From the NCBI GenBank assembly GCA_041748175.1, contig JBGTDU010000113.1, positions 1 to 25,631 on the forward strand: 25,631 nt of DNA, given 5' to 3'. Positions 1-8,674 of the stretch are shown here, one piece after another. The notes beneath the pieces are model-generated. The model had not been told where the DNA came from, made no database searches, and saw only the letters and a list, made by a program, of their open reading frames with translations. The DNA is from JAHEJB01 sp041748175 (lineage in GTDB: Bacteria > Bacteroidota > Rhodothermia > Rhodothermales > Rubricoccaceae). The stretch's first letter is position 1. Every line of letters begins with the position of its first letter. Both the position numbers and the translations under genes were made by a program.

Positions 1-519
1 CGAGATCCGCCCTCGCACGGAACGCGGTGTGTATCGTTTCGGATCGACATTGTAGCGCTCCATCAGGAGCTTGATCATCCGTTCGGTGTCATCCGTGTCG
101 TAAATCGTAAAGTCGCGAGTGAATCCGATTTTCTCGGCCTCGCGGCGCATCATCCGCGCAAATACAGAGTGAAACGTGCCCATCCAGAGGCCCTTTGCGT
201 CTGCCCCGCCGACGAGCTTCTCGACGCGGTCCCGCATCTCGCGGGCGGCCTTATTGGTGAACGTCAGCGCGAGGATCTGGCTCGGCCAGGCTTTCTTCGT
301 CGCAAGCAGATACGCGATGCGGTGCGTCAGCGTTCGCGTCTTCCCCGAGCCCGGACCGGCCACGATCATCACGGGTCCATCGATGGTTCGCGCGGCCTCC
401 GCTTGTTTGTCATTCAGTCCGCCGATGAGCTCTTCCGCTCTTTTCGAATCATCCGCCGTCGGCGGCGCGGGCTCGCGTAGAGCAGGCATCGGCGCGGCTT
501 CGGGGATAGGCAGGTTCAT
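1..519 (-). CDS. UvrD/PcrA-family ATP-dependent DNA helicase, N-terminal part (runs off the left edge)
   Basis: Superfamily 1A DNA helicase, expected to unwind DNA 3' to 5' in repair or replication restart. Only the first 173 codons are in the window; the rest lies beyond the left edge. After a short N-terminal tail rich in Pro and Ala, the Q-motif region (LNDKQAEA) is followed by the Walker A loop AGPGSGKT at about residues 52-59. Motif Ia (ALTFTNKAAREM) and the conserved GTFHSVFARMMR segment come next, all in the family's order. ATG at 519 is the natural start, because the Q motif follows about 35 residues later. The gene lies 60 bases downstream of the toxin gene on the same strand. UvrD, PcrA and Rep cannot be told apart from this fragment; membership of the family is secure. 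Confidence 0.93.
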   Translation of the reverse strand, partial: MNLPIPEAAPMPALREPAPPTADDSKRAEELIGGLNDKQAEAARTIDGPVMIVAGPGSGKTRTLTHRIAYLLATKKAWPSQILALTFTNKAAREMRDRVEKLVGGADAKGLWMGTFHSVFARMMRREAEKIGFTRDFTIYDTDDTERMIKLLMERYNVDPKRYTPRSVRGRIS

Positions 520-579
520 AAGTCGAGGCGTAAGAATGGCCTCCGAACATAAGCCGAGATCCTCGCCTCTGTTCTGCCC

Positions 580-969
580 TTAGAGAAGTTCAACCGGGAT
601 TCCGGGAGCGCCCTTCGCCTTCTTCGCGAAGGTCTGGTCGAACGTGACGAGGCGCTCGGCTTCCTCTGCGGTTGCGCGATGGAAGGCGTCGTCAACATCA
701 AGTCCAGCTGCGATGCTATCGAGAGCATTCAGGATCTGCTGAGCGTTAGTATAATGCACGTTCTTCATCACAAATAGCGCTCTGAGTTCTTTCTGGATCT
801 GCATCCGGCTAGCACCAAAACTGCTTTTTGGAACGCAAGCTGTTTCAAGTATGACGGTGTGCGTGACGACACACGGTACGGCGGCCATGAGCCTTTCGGC
901 ACGCAGAAACTGTTCGTCATCATCCCTTGTGATGACGCGTATGATGACATTTGTGTCGAACGCGGTCAT
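580..969 (-). CDS. PIN-domain toxin, VapC-like ribonuclease
   Basis: 129-residue PIN-domain protein, the toxin half of a type II toxin-antitoxin pair; the family cleaves RNA (often tRNA or rRNA) using Mg2+. The acidic active-site set is visible: D5 in FDTNVIIR, E42 in ILETA, D94 in DVDDAFH and D111 in TFDQTF. Length matches the family. Its ATG overlaps the stop of the upstream antitoxin gene by four bases (ATGA, 966-969), the usual arrangement for coupled translation of such pairs. The stretch after E42 (ACVPKSSFG) departs a little from the common version, but the frame stays open and later motifs are in place. Family assignment is strong; the RNA target cannot be read from sequence. Confidence 0.88.
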   Translation of the reverse strand: MTAFDTNVIIRVITRDDDEQFLRAERLMAAVPCVVTHTVILETACVPKSSFGASRMQIQKELRALFVMKNVHYTNAQQILNALDSIAAGLDVDDAFHRATAEEAERLVTFDQTFAKKAKGAPGIPVELL

Positions 970-1241
970 TCTTCCTCATCCGAATACAGATCCTCATATC
1001 GGATGGATTCGATGCCAAGCATTCCTGTCGGAATGCGTGGCCCAGCGTAGTTAAGCGCTTGCCCTACCTGATCAATCGTAGTCGGAGGAAATAGTACAGT
1101 CTCGTCCACCCCACCTTTCAACAAAACACCATCGTCGGTCTCTATGATCTCGAGCTTCTGGCCGGGTCTCCATCGCCACCTGTCCCGAACAGCTTGCGGG
1201 ATAACGACCTGGCCTTTCGTTGACATTCGTGTGGTTTCCAT
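966..1241 (-). CDS. AbrB/MazE-type antitoxin (VapB-like)
   Basis: 91-residue antitoxin with an N-terminal SpoVT-AbrB swapped-hairpin DNA-binding domain at about residues 5-45 (STKGQVVIPQAVRDRW, then PGQKLEIIE). The acidic tail (residues 70-91, ending DLYSDEEE) is the likely region that wraps and neutralises the PIN toxin. It is the first gene of the pair and overlaps the toxin gene by ATGA. Antitoxins of this type normally bind their own promoter, which would lie in 1242-1449, a space shared with the divergent transporter gene. I see no convincing long operator repeat there. Family assignment is confident. Confidence 0.88.
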   Translation of the reverse strand: METTRMSTKGQVVIPQAVRDRWRWRPGQKLEIIETDDGVLLKGGVDETVLFPPTTIDQVGQALNYAGPRIPTGMLGIESIRYEDLYSDEEE

Positions 1242-1449
1242 AGGAATATGCTTGGTAGGACGGGGGTGGACTGTTGAATAGGAGTCGTCTTTTCATGTTT
1301 CCAAGCGGCGTTTTTCACCTATCAACTTCTGAACCGGTGACCGCCGTCCTTTCTCTCTCGTTCCAGCTCCATTCACCGAAATCTCAAATCTGAATTTCGA
1401 GATCCCTCCCCGTATCTTCGCGTGCCCCAATTCATCCATCCGGTCCCCG

Positions 1450-2763
1450 ATGTCTCTCCCCATCCTGATCGCGCGAGGCGTTTTTGGGCTCTGCGTTCTG
1501 ATCGGCATCGCCGTTCTGTTCTCGCGCGATCGGCGAAATATCAGTTGGCGGCTTGTGGGGACGGGCGTGCTCCTCCAACTCGTCTTTGCCGGGCTGATTC
1601 TGGGCACACCGTGGGGAAACGCATTTTTTGACTGGATTGGGAAAGGCTTCGTGACGCTGATCAACTTCACTTACGAAGGTAGCGGGTTCGTATTGGGGCC
1701 GCTCGGGCGACAGCCGGGGCCAGACAATCCGCTCTTCACGTTCGCATTTGGCGTCCTTCCCGTCATCATCTTTTTCGCATCGCTGACGGCTGTTCTCTAC
1801 CATTTGAAGGTGCTTCAGTTTGTCGTCAAAGGGCTGGGCTGGGTGATGGCGAGAACGCTGAGAATCTCCGGTGCCGAGTCGCTGAGCGCGGCAGCCAACG
1901 TGTTCATCGGGCAGACGGAAGCACCGCTCTTCGTTCGGCCTTACATCAACGGGATGACCAATAGCGAGCTGCTAACCCTGATGGTGGGAGGCATGGCGAC
2001 GATTGCCGGAAGTGTGTTGGCGGCGTACGTCGGGTTTCTCGGTGGCGATGACCCCGTCTTGCAGGCGGCGTTTGCCAAGCACCTTATCAGCGCGTCTATC
2101 ATGAGCGCGCCGGCGGCGATTGTGATGGCAAAGATCCTCGTCCCTGAAACAAACACGCCGGAAACGCTCGGTACTGTGGACGTAAAGACACATGAGCAAA
2201 CCGATGTAAACGTGATCGAGGCCGCGGCAACCGGGGCTGCGGAAGGACTCAAGCTCGCCCTCAACGTAGGCGCGATGCTCCTGGCGTTCATCGCGCTGAT
2301 CGCCGTCCTTAACTGGATTCTGGGTGGCATCGGTGGCGCAATCGGCCTCAACAGCGCCCTCGAGCATGTCTCCGGTGGCCGCTTCGAGGCGCTGTCGCTT
2401 CAAGCCGTCTTTGGCTATGTGTTCGCGCCGTTGGCGTGGGCCATGGGCGTCGAAAGCGCGGACATGCTGGCGTTTGGAACACTGCTCGGGGAGAAAATCG
2501 CGGTCAACGAGTTCATCGCCTACGCATCGCTTGGCGAGCTGCGAGAGGCAGGATCCGTCAGCCCACGCACGCTTGCTATCGGGGCCTACGCGCTGTGCGG
2601 CTTTGCCAACTTCTCATCGATAGCCATTCAGATCGGAGGGATTGGCGGAATGGCACCTGAGCGCCGCAGCGACATCGCCAAACTCGGGCTCCTTGCCGTT
2701 CTGGGTGGAGCGCTGGCGTCCTGGATGACCGCAACGATTGCGGGCGTGCTCATCGGAGGTTAG
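1450..2763 (+). CDS. Concentrative nucleoside transporter (CNT/NupC family)
   Basis: 437-residue inner-membrane transporter that imports nucleosides with Na+ or H+. The substrate-site signatures known from the Vibrio cholerae CNT structure are all visible: GQTEAP at 154-159, the second acidic motif VNEFIAY at 352-358 (E354), and the NFSSIAIQIG motif at 387-396. Many hydrophobic segments surround them, and length is normal for bacterial members. The ATG at 1450 gives a first membrane helix at once (residues 5-25). Residues 235-255 form a hydrophilic loop. The gene is transcribed away from the toxin-antitoxin pair, and its stop overlaps the stop of the converging lipoprotein gene at 2760-2763. 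The uridine kinase gene in this window could act on imported uridine or cytidine, but they are not linked as an operon. Confidence 0.93.
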   Translation: MSLPILIARGVFGLCVLIGIAVLFSRDRRNISWRLVGTGVLLQLVFAGLILGTPWGNAFFDWIGKGFVTLINFTYEGSGFVLGPLGRQPGPDNPLFTFAFGVLPVIIFFASLTAVLYHLKVLQFVVKGLGWVMARTLRISGAESLSAAANVFIGQTEAPLFVRPYINGMTNSELLTLMVGGMATIAGSVLAAYVGFLGGDDPVLQAAFAKHLISASIMSAPAAIVMAKILVPETNTPETLGTVDVKTHEQTDVNVIEAAATGAAEGLKLALNVGAMLLAFIALIAVLNWILGGIGGAIGLNSALEHVSGGRFEALSLQAVFGYVFAPLAWAMGVESADMLAFGTLLGEKIAVNEFIAYASLGELREAGSVSPRTLAIGAYALCGFANFSSIAIQIGGIGGMAPERRSDIAKLGLLAVLGGALASWMTATIAGVLIGG

Positions 2764-3404
2764 TAGGTAATGGTCACGCGCGTCCACGACGGAACGGCAA
2801 CGCCTTCATGGCCCGCGTGGATCCACCGCATCCGTGTAATTGCCTGCATCGCTAGAACATCGAGTGTCGGATGGGTGCCCGATAGCTTCTCGATGGCTAC
2901 GGGTTCGCCCTCGGTGTTAACGCGGATTTGTATCTCTACCTGGCCGGTCACGCCTTGGTCGCGGAGACTATCGGGATAGACTTTTTCGATCTGCACGGTG
3001 GGATCGGGCCTGGCGTCGCGGTAGTATCGCACCATCTCCAGATAGGCATCCGTCAGTAGGCGCTCGCGCAATTCCGTGCGGTCGGTTATGCTCGGATCGC
3101 CGCGTTCCACAATTCGCAAGCCGTGCTCGACAAACACGGAATCGACGATTTCCGGGTTCGACCGGTAGAATTCGAGCATTCGATTCTGGACACTCGGAGC
3201 CAAATCGACGTCCTCGAAAACCTGAACGCCCATGCTTTCGAGGGTCTCAAGATTGCGGAAGGTTCCTGTCGTATCGGCGTTCGCCCGCCACCACCGGTCG
3301 GCTCCGTCGCTCGTCCAACCACTCGGCGGCTCGCGATCCGCCTGACCACTGCACGCGGCGAACGTGAACGCCACATAAACGACCAGAAGTGCTGAGATGC
3401 GCAT
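2760..3404 (-). CDS. Lipoprotein with a C-terminal TonB-like domain
   Basis: 214-residue protein. The ATG at 3404 is chosen because it gives a clean lipoprotein signal (MRISALLVVYVAF followed by the lipobox FAAC); a longer frame from 3461 would overlap the upstream gene and bury the signal. Residues of about 135-214 match the TonB C-terminal domain: KVYPDSLRDQGVTGQVEIQI, then a segment ending ITRMRWIHAG and PSWTRVTITY. The middle (residues 25-130) has no family I recognise. True TonB proteins carry a membrane helix and a Pro-rich spacer; both are missing, so this may be a periplasmic or outer-membrane-anchored relative rather than an energy transducer. It follows the short NfeD gene by 31 bases and is probably the last gene of the cluster. 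Confidence 0.75.
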   Translation of the reverse strand: MRISALLVVYVAFTFAACSGQADREPPSGWTSDGADRWWRANADTTGTFRNLETLESMGVQVFEDVDLAPSVQNRMLEFYRSNPEIVDSVFVEHGLRIVERGDPSITDRTELRERLLTDAYLEMVRYYRDARPDPTVQIEKVYPDSLRDQGVTGQVEIQIRVNTEGEPVAIEKLSGTHPTLDVLAMQAITRMRWIHAGHEGVAVPSWTRVTITY

Positions 3405-3435
3405 GGGTAACGAGCGAGGGCGGAGCAAGCCGAAA

Positions 3436-3951
3436 CTACGCCGCATCGTCAGGCGCTCCATCCTTTTGATCTTCGCCCGCCAACCGTACGAAGTATCGCC
3501 GTCGATCCATCGCCACCACTTTCACACGACTGCCTGAGGATATGAAGGCACCTTCGGTTAGGACTTCCAGTCGCTCGCCGTCCACTTCCACAACGCCCGT
3601 GGGGCGCAACGGAGTGACTGCCGTTCCCATTTTGCCGAGCCACTGAGATCGCGAATCGTTTTCAGCCTCATCGGCAAGTCGGTCTCGGCTAAGGGCGTCT
3701 GAAAGAATGAGCCGATCCCATGCGCCGCTCTGCCAGAGGAACACGATCAGCCCACCACCGATCAGGAGCGCCACGCCCAGCACCACGATCCCCCCAAGCG
3801 AGCCGAGCGTTACGAACGAATAGACAACGCCAACCCCAACGCACAAGACCCCGCCGACGCCGAAGACGTTTAGACCTGGCAGGAGGTAAATCTCCACTCC
3901 CAGCAGAACCAAGCCAAGGAGTATCAGCGCGATGGGAATGAGAAGCGACAC
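3436..3951 (-). CDS. Short NfeD-family membrane protein
   Basis: About 171 residues if it starts at the GTG at 3951. The frame is open to 4083, but that extension lies inside the upstream gene and is not NfeD-like. Two or three membrane segments rich in Leu, Gly and Val (ALILLGLVLLGVEIYLLPG, then a Gly/Val-rich pair) precede a soluble OB-fold domain: MGTAVTPLRPTGVVEVDGER, followed by a segment ending SGSRVKVVAMD. This domain is clearly related to the C-terminal domain of the neighbouring long NfeD protein (GKAVTGLRPSGVAELDGRR), so the two are paralogues. NfeD proteins are usually partners of stomatin/slipin proteins in membrane quality control; none is encoded in this window. The family is certain, the start codon less so. 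Confidence 0.8.
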   Translation of the reverse strand: MSLLIPIALILLGLVLLGVEIYLLPGLNVFGVGGVLCVGVGVVYSFVTLGSLGGIVVLGVALLIGGGLIVFLWQSGAWDRLILSDALSRDRLADEAENDSRSQWLGKMGTAVTPLRPTGVVEVDGERLEVLTEGAFISSGSRVKVVAMDRRRYFVRLAGEDQKDGAPDDAA

Positions 3952-3967
3952 AAGCGAGACTAATCTA

Positions 3968-5338
3968 TCAGGACACGACCGGGCGGACTTCGACGCGGCT
4001 TCCACGAACATCGACGACTTCGACGGACGTCCCCGCTTCGACAAAAGTGCCCTGCGCGATGACATCAACCCTGCGCCCATCAAGCTCGGCTACGCCCGAA
4101 GGCCGGAGGCCTGTTACCGCCTTACCGATTATGCCGACCAGCGAATAATCGGTTTCGGCGGAGGTGAAACCATCCGCGCTTGAGAGTTCTGGCAAAAGCA
4201 CGAACCGCCCAAAACGTTGCGACTGAGGCAAATACTTACCGAGCGACACCGCAAGCACAACCAACAGAACCAGGGCCGCCGCGAGCGTCGCCGCCGCCTG
4301 TGCGATCTGGCCACCTCCTGGAAACGCCAAGCCCACATTGCCAATAAGCGCGGCCAGGAGCGATGCAATGACCATAATGAGCCCAACAATTCCCGCCAGA
4401 CCAAAACCTGGAATGACGAACACCTCGACAAAGAGCAAGAGGACTCCGATGATGAACACGACGATCTCCCAGCTCTGCACCAGCCCGAGCATGTAGTGCG
4501 GCGCAAAGAATAGAGCCGCGCCAAAGAATGACATCAGCCCCGGGAAACCAACTCCGGGTGTTTGCAACTCGAAATAGAGGCCGCCCATCATCATGAGCAT
4601 AAGGATCGACGCCACGACGGGCGAGCCAAGAAACCGCAGCAAGCGCTCGACACCGGAGGCGTGATGAGTGAACTGGTCGCGATCAGCGAGCCCAAGGCTT
4701 GCCACGATCTCATCGGACGAAGAAAAGATGGCGTCCGCGACACGGAGCCGGAAAGCCTCATTGGCCGTCAGCGTGAGCAACTCTCCTGCTCCGACGACGC
4801 CAGAGATTGAGAGGGAATCATCAACCATCGCCTCGGCGATGAGCGGGTCGCGCCCGTTTGCCTCCGCGGTAGCCCGCATGTGGCCGCGCATGTAGCTCTG
4901 GTACTTCTCGCTCGCGTAGGCTCCGGTGGCGTCCACCACCGCGGCGGCACCAATGGAAGAACCCGGAGCCATCACGATCACATCGTTTGCATAGGCGATC
5001 AGCGCGCCTGCACTCGCCGCATTCTTGTTGACGAAAACAATCGTGGGCAGCGGGGTGTCGAGAATGGCTATTCGGATGTGATCGGCAGCTTCCACCAGGC
5101 CGCCAAATGTGTCCATCTCGAACAGGATGGCGGAAGCGCCAGCATCCTGAGCGTCCTTCAAAGCCCTGTCTATGTATTTCGCCAATGCATTGTCGATCAT
5201 CCCGGAGACGGGTACACGATAGACAGCGCCGTCGCTGGAGCTGTCGATGGCGAAACGCGGAGAGACCTCCTGTGCGCTCGCCGAGAGCGAAACCAGCCCA
5301 AAGACGATCAAAAAAATGGGGCGGATGGGATGGGTCAT
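3968..5338 (-). CDS. NfeD1-type membrane serine protease (ClpP class)
   Basis: 456-residue membrane protein. The ATG at 5338 begins a signal peptide (MTHPIRPIFLIVFGLVSLSASAQ). Residues of about 35-230 form a ClpP/SppA-like protease domain with the expected Ser-Lys dyad: S109 in NAASAGALIAYA and K145 in SEKYQSYM; the substrate-strand motif DTFGG is at 76-80. Four or five membrane helices follow (about 235-385), and a C-terminal NfeD OB-fold domain (GKAVTGLRPSGVAELDGRR onwards) ends the protein. Members cleave hydrophobic tails of membrane proteins such as stomatins. The gene is 16 bases upstream of the short NfeD gene and 80 bases downstream of the L,D-transpeptidase gene, consistent with an envelope-maintenance operon. 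The frame extends upstream to 5464, but without sensible sequence. Confidence 0.9.
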   Translation of the reverse strand: MTHPIRPIFLIVFGLVSLSASAQEVSPRFAIDSSSDGAVYRVPVSGMIDNALAKYIDRALKDAQDAGASAILFEMDTFGGLVEAADHIRIAILDTPLPTIVFVNKNAASAGALIAYANDVIVMAPGSSIGAAAVVDATGAYASEKYQSYMRGHMRATAEANGRDPLIAEAMVDDSLSISGVVGAGELLTLTANEAFRLRVADAIFSSSDEIVASLGLADRDQFTHHASGVERLLRFLGSPVVASILMLMMMGGLYFELQTPGVGFPGLMSFFGAALFFAPHYMLGLVQSWEIVVFIIGVLLLFVEVFVIPGFGLAGIVGLIMVIASLLAALIGNVGLAFPGGGQIAQAAATLAAALVLLVVLAVSLGKYLPQSQRFGRFVLLPELSSADGFTSAETDYSLVGIIGKAVTGLRPSGVAELDGRRVDVIAQGTFVEAGTSVEVVDVRGSRVEVRPVVS

Positions 5339-5418
5339 AAAGCCTGGAAGCCGATGACCGCAACGTACGAAACGTCGGGCGCAGAAGATTCGACCCATAA
5401 CCACCGGAGACAGAACCC

Positions 5419-6228
5419 CTACGGTTCGATGATAACGGGCGTGCCCACGTGCACGATGTCCCACAACTCGCTCATATGGACATTGCGAAGTGCGACGCAG
5501 CCTCGCGTCCAGATCCGTTGACGCCCGGAACCATTCCCATGAATCTCGATAAGGCCACCGAGTTGGGTCCCCATTGGCGGTTCGCGAAAGGACATATCAG
5601 CGCGCACGATTGCGTCGTACTCACCGCGACTGATGAGCCCATCCCTCAATCCTCGGGCTGCGTGCGCCTGATTCGGGTAGCTGATGACGAGCCCGCGATA
5701 GTAACGCGAGTTGGCGTTCTTCCGAGCGATGTAGAAGACGCCTTCCGGAATCCGATAATGGTCGCGTTCGCCTCGGCCTGAGAGGCGCTCCTTGTCTTCG
5801 TCGCTCATCGACACATCCGCCGGGTACGTGCTTACTAGCTCGGTACCCAGATAGACATAAACGAGACGGTCGCTCTTGTCAATGCGAATCCAGACGTTGG
5901 ACAGCGCAGAGCTCGGCACATAGCCGCGCCTGTTGTTCCATTCGATGTGGCTCCAGCCATCTTCCTCGGACAGCACACGCACGGCATCGCGGATGTTCAA
6001 GCGGATTCGGCTTGCGTTCGTGACGTTGGGTTCGGCGTAGACAGCTATCTCTCGCCCGACCACATAGGAAACAGGCACATCCTCGGCTTCGTCCGTCGCG
6101 ATGGCCCCTTCGACCCGCGTCGACGAGACGCGCTCGCCAGCACTCGGAGAGGCCGAGGCGAGCTGCTGCGCCCGGGCTTGAATGGCGCAGGACAGCAGAA
6201 GTACTATGATGAGAACGCGAAGTAGCAT
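5419..6228 (-). CDS. Exported L,D-transpeptidase with an SH3-like domain
   Basis: 269-residue secreted enzyme of the YkuD family, which makes or remodels peptidoglycan cross-links through an active-site cysteine. The ATG at 6228 starts a signal peptide (MLLRVLIIVLLLSCAIQARA). Residues of about 58-110 look like a bacterial SH3 domain (VYAEPNVTNASRIRLNI, then GWSHIEWNNRRGYVPSSAL), a likely cell-wall binding module. The YkuD domain follows: IRIDKSDRLVYVYLG opens it, the catalytic pair is H230 (EIHGNG) and C244 (WTRGCVALRN). The T-x-G-C-V-A-L form matches the branch of the family with Ala in place of the usual Arg after the Cys motif, so it is not a defect. It sits 108 bases after the HAD gene. 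The enzyme class is confident; its cross-link type is not known. Confidence 0.9.
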   Translation of the reverse strand: MLLRVLIIVLLLSCAIQARAQQLASASPSAGERVSSTRVEGAIATDEAEDVPVSYVVGREIAVYAEPNVTNASRIRLNIRDAVRVLSEEDGWSHIEWNNRRGYVPSSALSNVWIRIDKSDRLVYVYLGTELVSTYPADVSMSDEDKERLSGRGERDHYRIPEGVFYIARKNANSRYYRGLVISYPNQAHAARGLRDGLISRGEYDAIVRADMSFREPPMGTQLGGLIEIHGNGSGRQRIWTRGCVALRNVHMSELWDIVHVGTPVIIEP

Positions 6229-6336
6229 ATCGAAATCGTTCAGGAAGCTAGGCGGTGTGCCTTTGATTGGCAAGAGATGTACCGAGCCCTTCAGGAAAGC
6301 TTCGTTCACTGGCTTATGGGTTGTCCGGGGCCGGTT

Positions 6337-7107
6337 TCAATCGCTGCGGTCCATTAGCCGATTGTGCTTTACACACCACGAATACGCCTCAAGAACGCCG
6401 TCGATAACGGCACCGTCGGTCACAACATCGGCCGCATTTTTTACAGCTCGATCGCCATTCCTGGGCGCAAATCCCACACCAACGGCCTCAATGGCTTCCA
6501 TGTCACCTCGCGAGTCGCCGACGTACGCTATCTCGTCTAGCCCAACTTGCTCTTCGGTTGCCGCCCATTTGAGAGCCGCCAATTTTGTTAGATCGACGGG
6601 GACAACATCTATGGAAGCGTGGGTTTCGTACACCCGAAGATCAGGGAAACGATGCGTTACGAAACCGCGCACGGCGGGAAGAAAACGTTCGACTTCAGCC
6701 CGGTCCGGATTGACGACACCGGTCTGCGCGCGCTTGCTGTAATCGAGCGAAAAGTCCGCTCCAGCGGCGATGACTTGCTCGAGAAAGAATACCCGGACGG
6801 CACCCAAATCACGCTCCACTTTGGGTGTGAGCGCCGGGTTCCAGCGGATTCGAGCAGTTCGCAAATCGAAGAGTCCGCCGCCGCTTTCGAAGAGTGCAGG
6901 AGCGCGAAGATCGAGAGATTGAGCGATGGCTTCTACATAGGCGTACGAACGTCCGGAGCATAGACAGATGCGCGGAAGGTGCGGCTCGACCAATGCGCGT
7001 TCCACCCACCGGCGGAGGTGGCAAAACCCATTAAGATCGAAGGGCTCGTAGGGTTGGGCCAGGCAGCCGTCTATGTCAGCAAAGAAGAGCTTGATCTTTT
7101 TGGTCAT
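6337..7107 (-). CDS. HAD-superfamily phosphatase (type IIB, Cof/phosphoglycolate-phosphatase-like)
   Basis: 256-residue hydrolase. HAD motif I is FFADIDGCL near the N terminus (nucleophile Asp plus second Asp), motif II is LCSGRSY, and motifs III/IV appear late as DLTKLAAL followed by VGDSRGDMEAIEAVG. The cap sits between motifs II and III, as in class IIB enzymes. The ATG at 7107 lies seven bases after the stop of the M1 peptidase gene; another ATG at 7128 overlaps that gene and is possible. Substrates in this class are sugar phosphates or small phosphorylated metabolites; the sequence does not say which. The glycine-rich GVGFAPRNGDRAVKNAADVV tail is typical of the family. Confidence 0.85.
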   Translation of the reverse strand: MTKKIKLFFADIDGCLAQPYEPFDLNGFCHLRRWVERALVEPHLPRICLCSGRSYAYVEAIAQSLDLRAPALFESGGGLFDLRTARIRWNPALTPKVERDLGAVRVFFLEQVIAAGADFSLDYSKRAQTGVVNPDRAEVERFLPAVRGFVTHRFPDLRVYETHASIDVVPVDLTKLAALKWAATEEQVGLDEIAYVGDSRGDMEAIEAVGVGFAPRNGDRAVKNAADVVTDGAVIDGVLEAYSWCVKHNRLMDRSD

Positions 7108-7114
7108 CAACTTG

Positions 7115-8674
7115 TCAGTCGCGAACATCCATCAGAACACCGACTGGCCGGATGCGCGGTTCTTCGGAGCCCGAGAGCACAACCTCGCCATCCAAAGCAT
7201 TGACGACGAGCGTGCGACCCGCTTGCTGAATCAGCAACTCTACGGGCACGTTGTCGAGCGTTCCCTCGTCGCCATCAATGCGCCATGAAATGCGCCGAGC
7301 CGAACCTTCCCAGTCCGTGTGGAGCGTGGGGATCTGTTCGCCATAAACCCAGAACGAAAAAAATCTGTCGAGGTCGCGTCGGGACGCCTCCTCCAGAAGT
7401 GTTTGAAGTGCGTCGGTCGAAAGCGGTCGGTCTGCGAAGTCGCGAGTAATCCGGCGAAGTACTGAGAAGAAAACGTCCTCTCCGAGTGAAAGTCGAAGTA
7501 GGTGGAGAACACTTCCTCCCTTCTGATAGACTGTTGCCGAGAGAAGGTCTTCCGGATCGTCGTAGCTCTCGGGAACAAGCCTGCGCCGCGAATCCCGTCT
7601 TCCAAGCTGCGCCATGGTCGCGCGTTGTTCGCGCGCAACCTCCGGCCCATCCATGCGCTCGTAGACGACCGTCGCCAGATATGTGGCGAAGCCTTCGGCC
7701 AACCAAAGGTCCGCCCAATCCGCAGGGACCACGTCGTTCCCAAACCACTGATGCGCCGCTTCGTGGACGTTCACTTCTTCCAGCAGATTGTGCTCACGCG
7801 ACGATGCGGTATAGAGATCGGAGCTGAGAAATGACGCCGCGGCGTTCTCCATCCCGGCGTAGTCCATGGGCACCTCAACGGTCCCGTAGGACGCGTAGGG
7901 ATAGGGCCCCAGAATGCTTTGCAGCGTGTCAAGAATGGCTGGGGTCCGGTCGAGCAGCGTGGCTCGAGCGGCATCCGACGCCAAGACATGATGTCGTATT
8001 TCGATGCCCGAGGCCGTCTCGTCATCCACGACAACAAAAGAATCGGCGACGGCAAAGGCGAAGGTATAGGTTGGTGCGCTCGCGTCCAGCGCGAAGATGT
8101 GGCTCGACCATGCGCTATCAGTGCGGACGCGTTCTCGGGCAAGTTGTCCGCTCGCCGCGACGGCGTAGCGTTCGGGGACGATCAGGTTCAGGGTAAACAG
8201 CGCCGGGTCGGACGGGTGGTGCGCCCCCACCAGCCAGCCCGCACCATGCCTCGGCCAACTCTCGGAAAAGACAACGGTCTGCCCCGCTCCTTCGGCTTTT
8301 ATTATGCCATCCGAGGCGTATCCGTCGTAGGTGATCTCCACCAACGAAGAGTCCTGGTGAGGAAGCGGGATAATCAATCGATCACCGATTCGGCGGAATG
8401 CGACGCGCTCCTCGTTAACCGCCACCCGCTCGACAGACATGCTCGAATGCAATTCCAACTCTAGCGTCCCGAGCCTGTTCGGATGGCGGACGTTCAGGCG
8501 AACCCTTCCAAGGAGATAGGTCGAGACGGGGTCCAGGCGAATTCGCGCATCGTATGAGACCACATCCACGCCGGGGCTTGGGCTGGGTACCACATGATTT
8601 TCTCCACCACACCCCGCCAGCACAAGAGCAGCGAACAAGCCGACGACGTCGAATGCCACTCGCGAAGAGCTCAC
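7115..8674 (-). CDS. M1-family metallo-aminopeptidase, lipoprotein
   Basis: 519-residue zinc aminopeptidase. The substrate-binding motif is YAGMEN at 272-277 and the zinc site is HEAAHQWFG at 304-312 with the third ligand E327 exactly 18 residues after the second His (ADLWLAEGFATY). Fewer C-terminal residues are present than in full-length PepN, as in short bacterial M1 enzymes. I place the start at the GTG at 8674, which overlaps the fabI stop as GTGA and opens a lipoprotein signal ending LVLAGC (Cys22). The open frame continues to 8821, but that part lies inside fabI. It is therefore likely to be anchored in the membrane facing the periplasm, trimming peptides there. Translational coupling to fabI is inferred from the overlap. 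Confidence 0.9.
   Translation of the reverse strand: MSSSRVAFDVVGLFAALVLAGCGGENHVVPSPSPGVDVVSYDARIRLDPVSTYLLGRVRLNVRHPNRLGTLELELHSSMSVERVAVNEERVAFRRIGDRLIIPLPHQDSSLVEITYDGYASDGIIKAEGAGQTVVFSESWPRHGAGWLVGAHHPSDPALFTLNLIVPERYAVAASGQLARERVRTDSAWSSHIFALDASAPTYTFAFAVADSFVVVDDETASGIEIRHHVLASDAARATLLDRTPAILDTLQSILGPYPYASYGTVEVPMDYAGMENAAASFLSSDLYTASSREHNLLEEVNVHEAAHQWFGNDVVPADWADLWLAEGFATYLATVVYERMDGPEVAREQRATMAQLGRRDSRRRLVPESYDDPEDLLSATVYQKGGSVLHLLRLSLGEDVFFSVLRRITRDFADRPLSTDALQTLLEEASRRDLDRFFSFWVYGEQIPTLHTDWEGSARRISWRIDGDEGTLDNVPVELLIQQAGRTLVVNALDGEVVLSGSEEPRIRPVGVLMDVRD

Noticed and set aside
778..850. Possible frameshift in the PIN toxin after its second active-site acid
   Set aside because: The frame stays open, all later acidic residues are in place and the length is normal.
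5339..5464. Extended N terminus of the long NfeD protein
   Set aside because: The signal peptide begins at the ATG at 5338; the added part is Arg-rich and not family-like.
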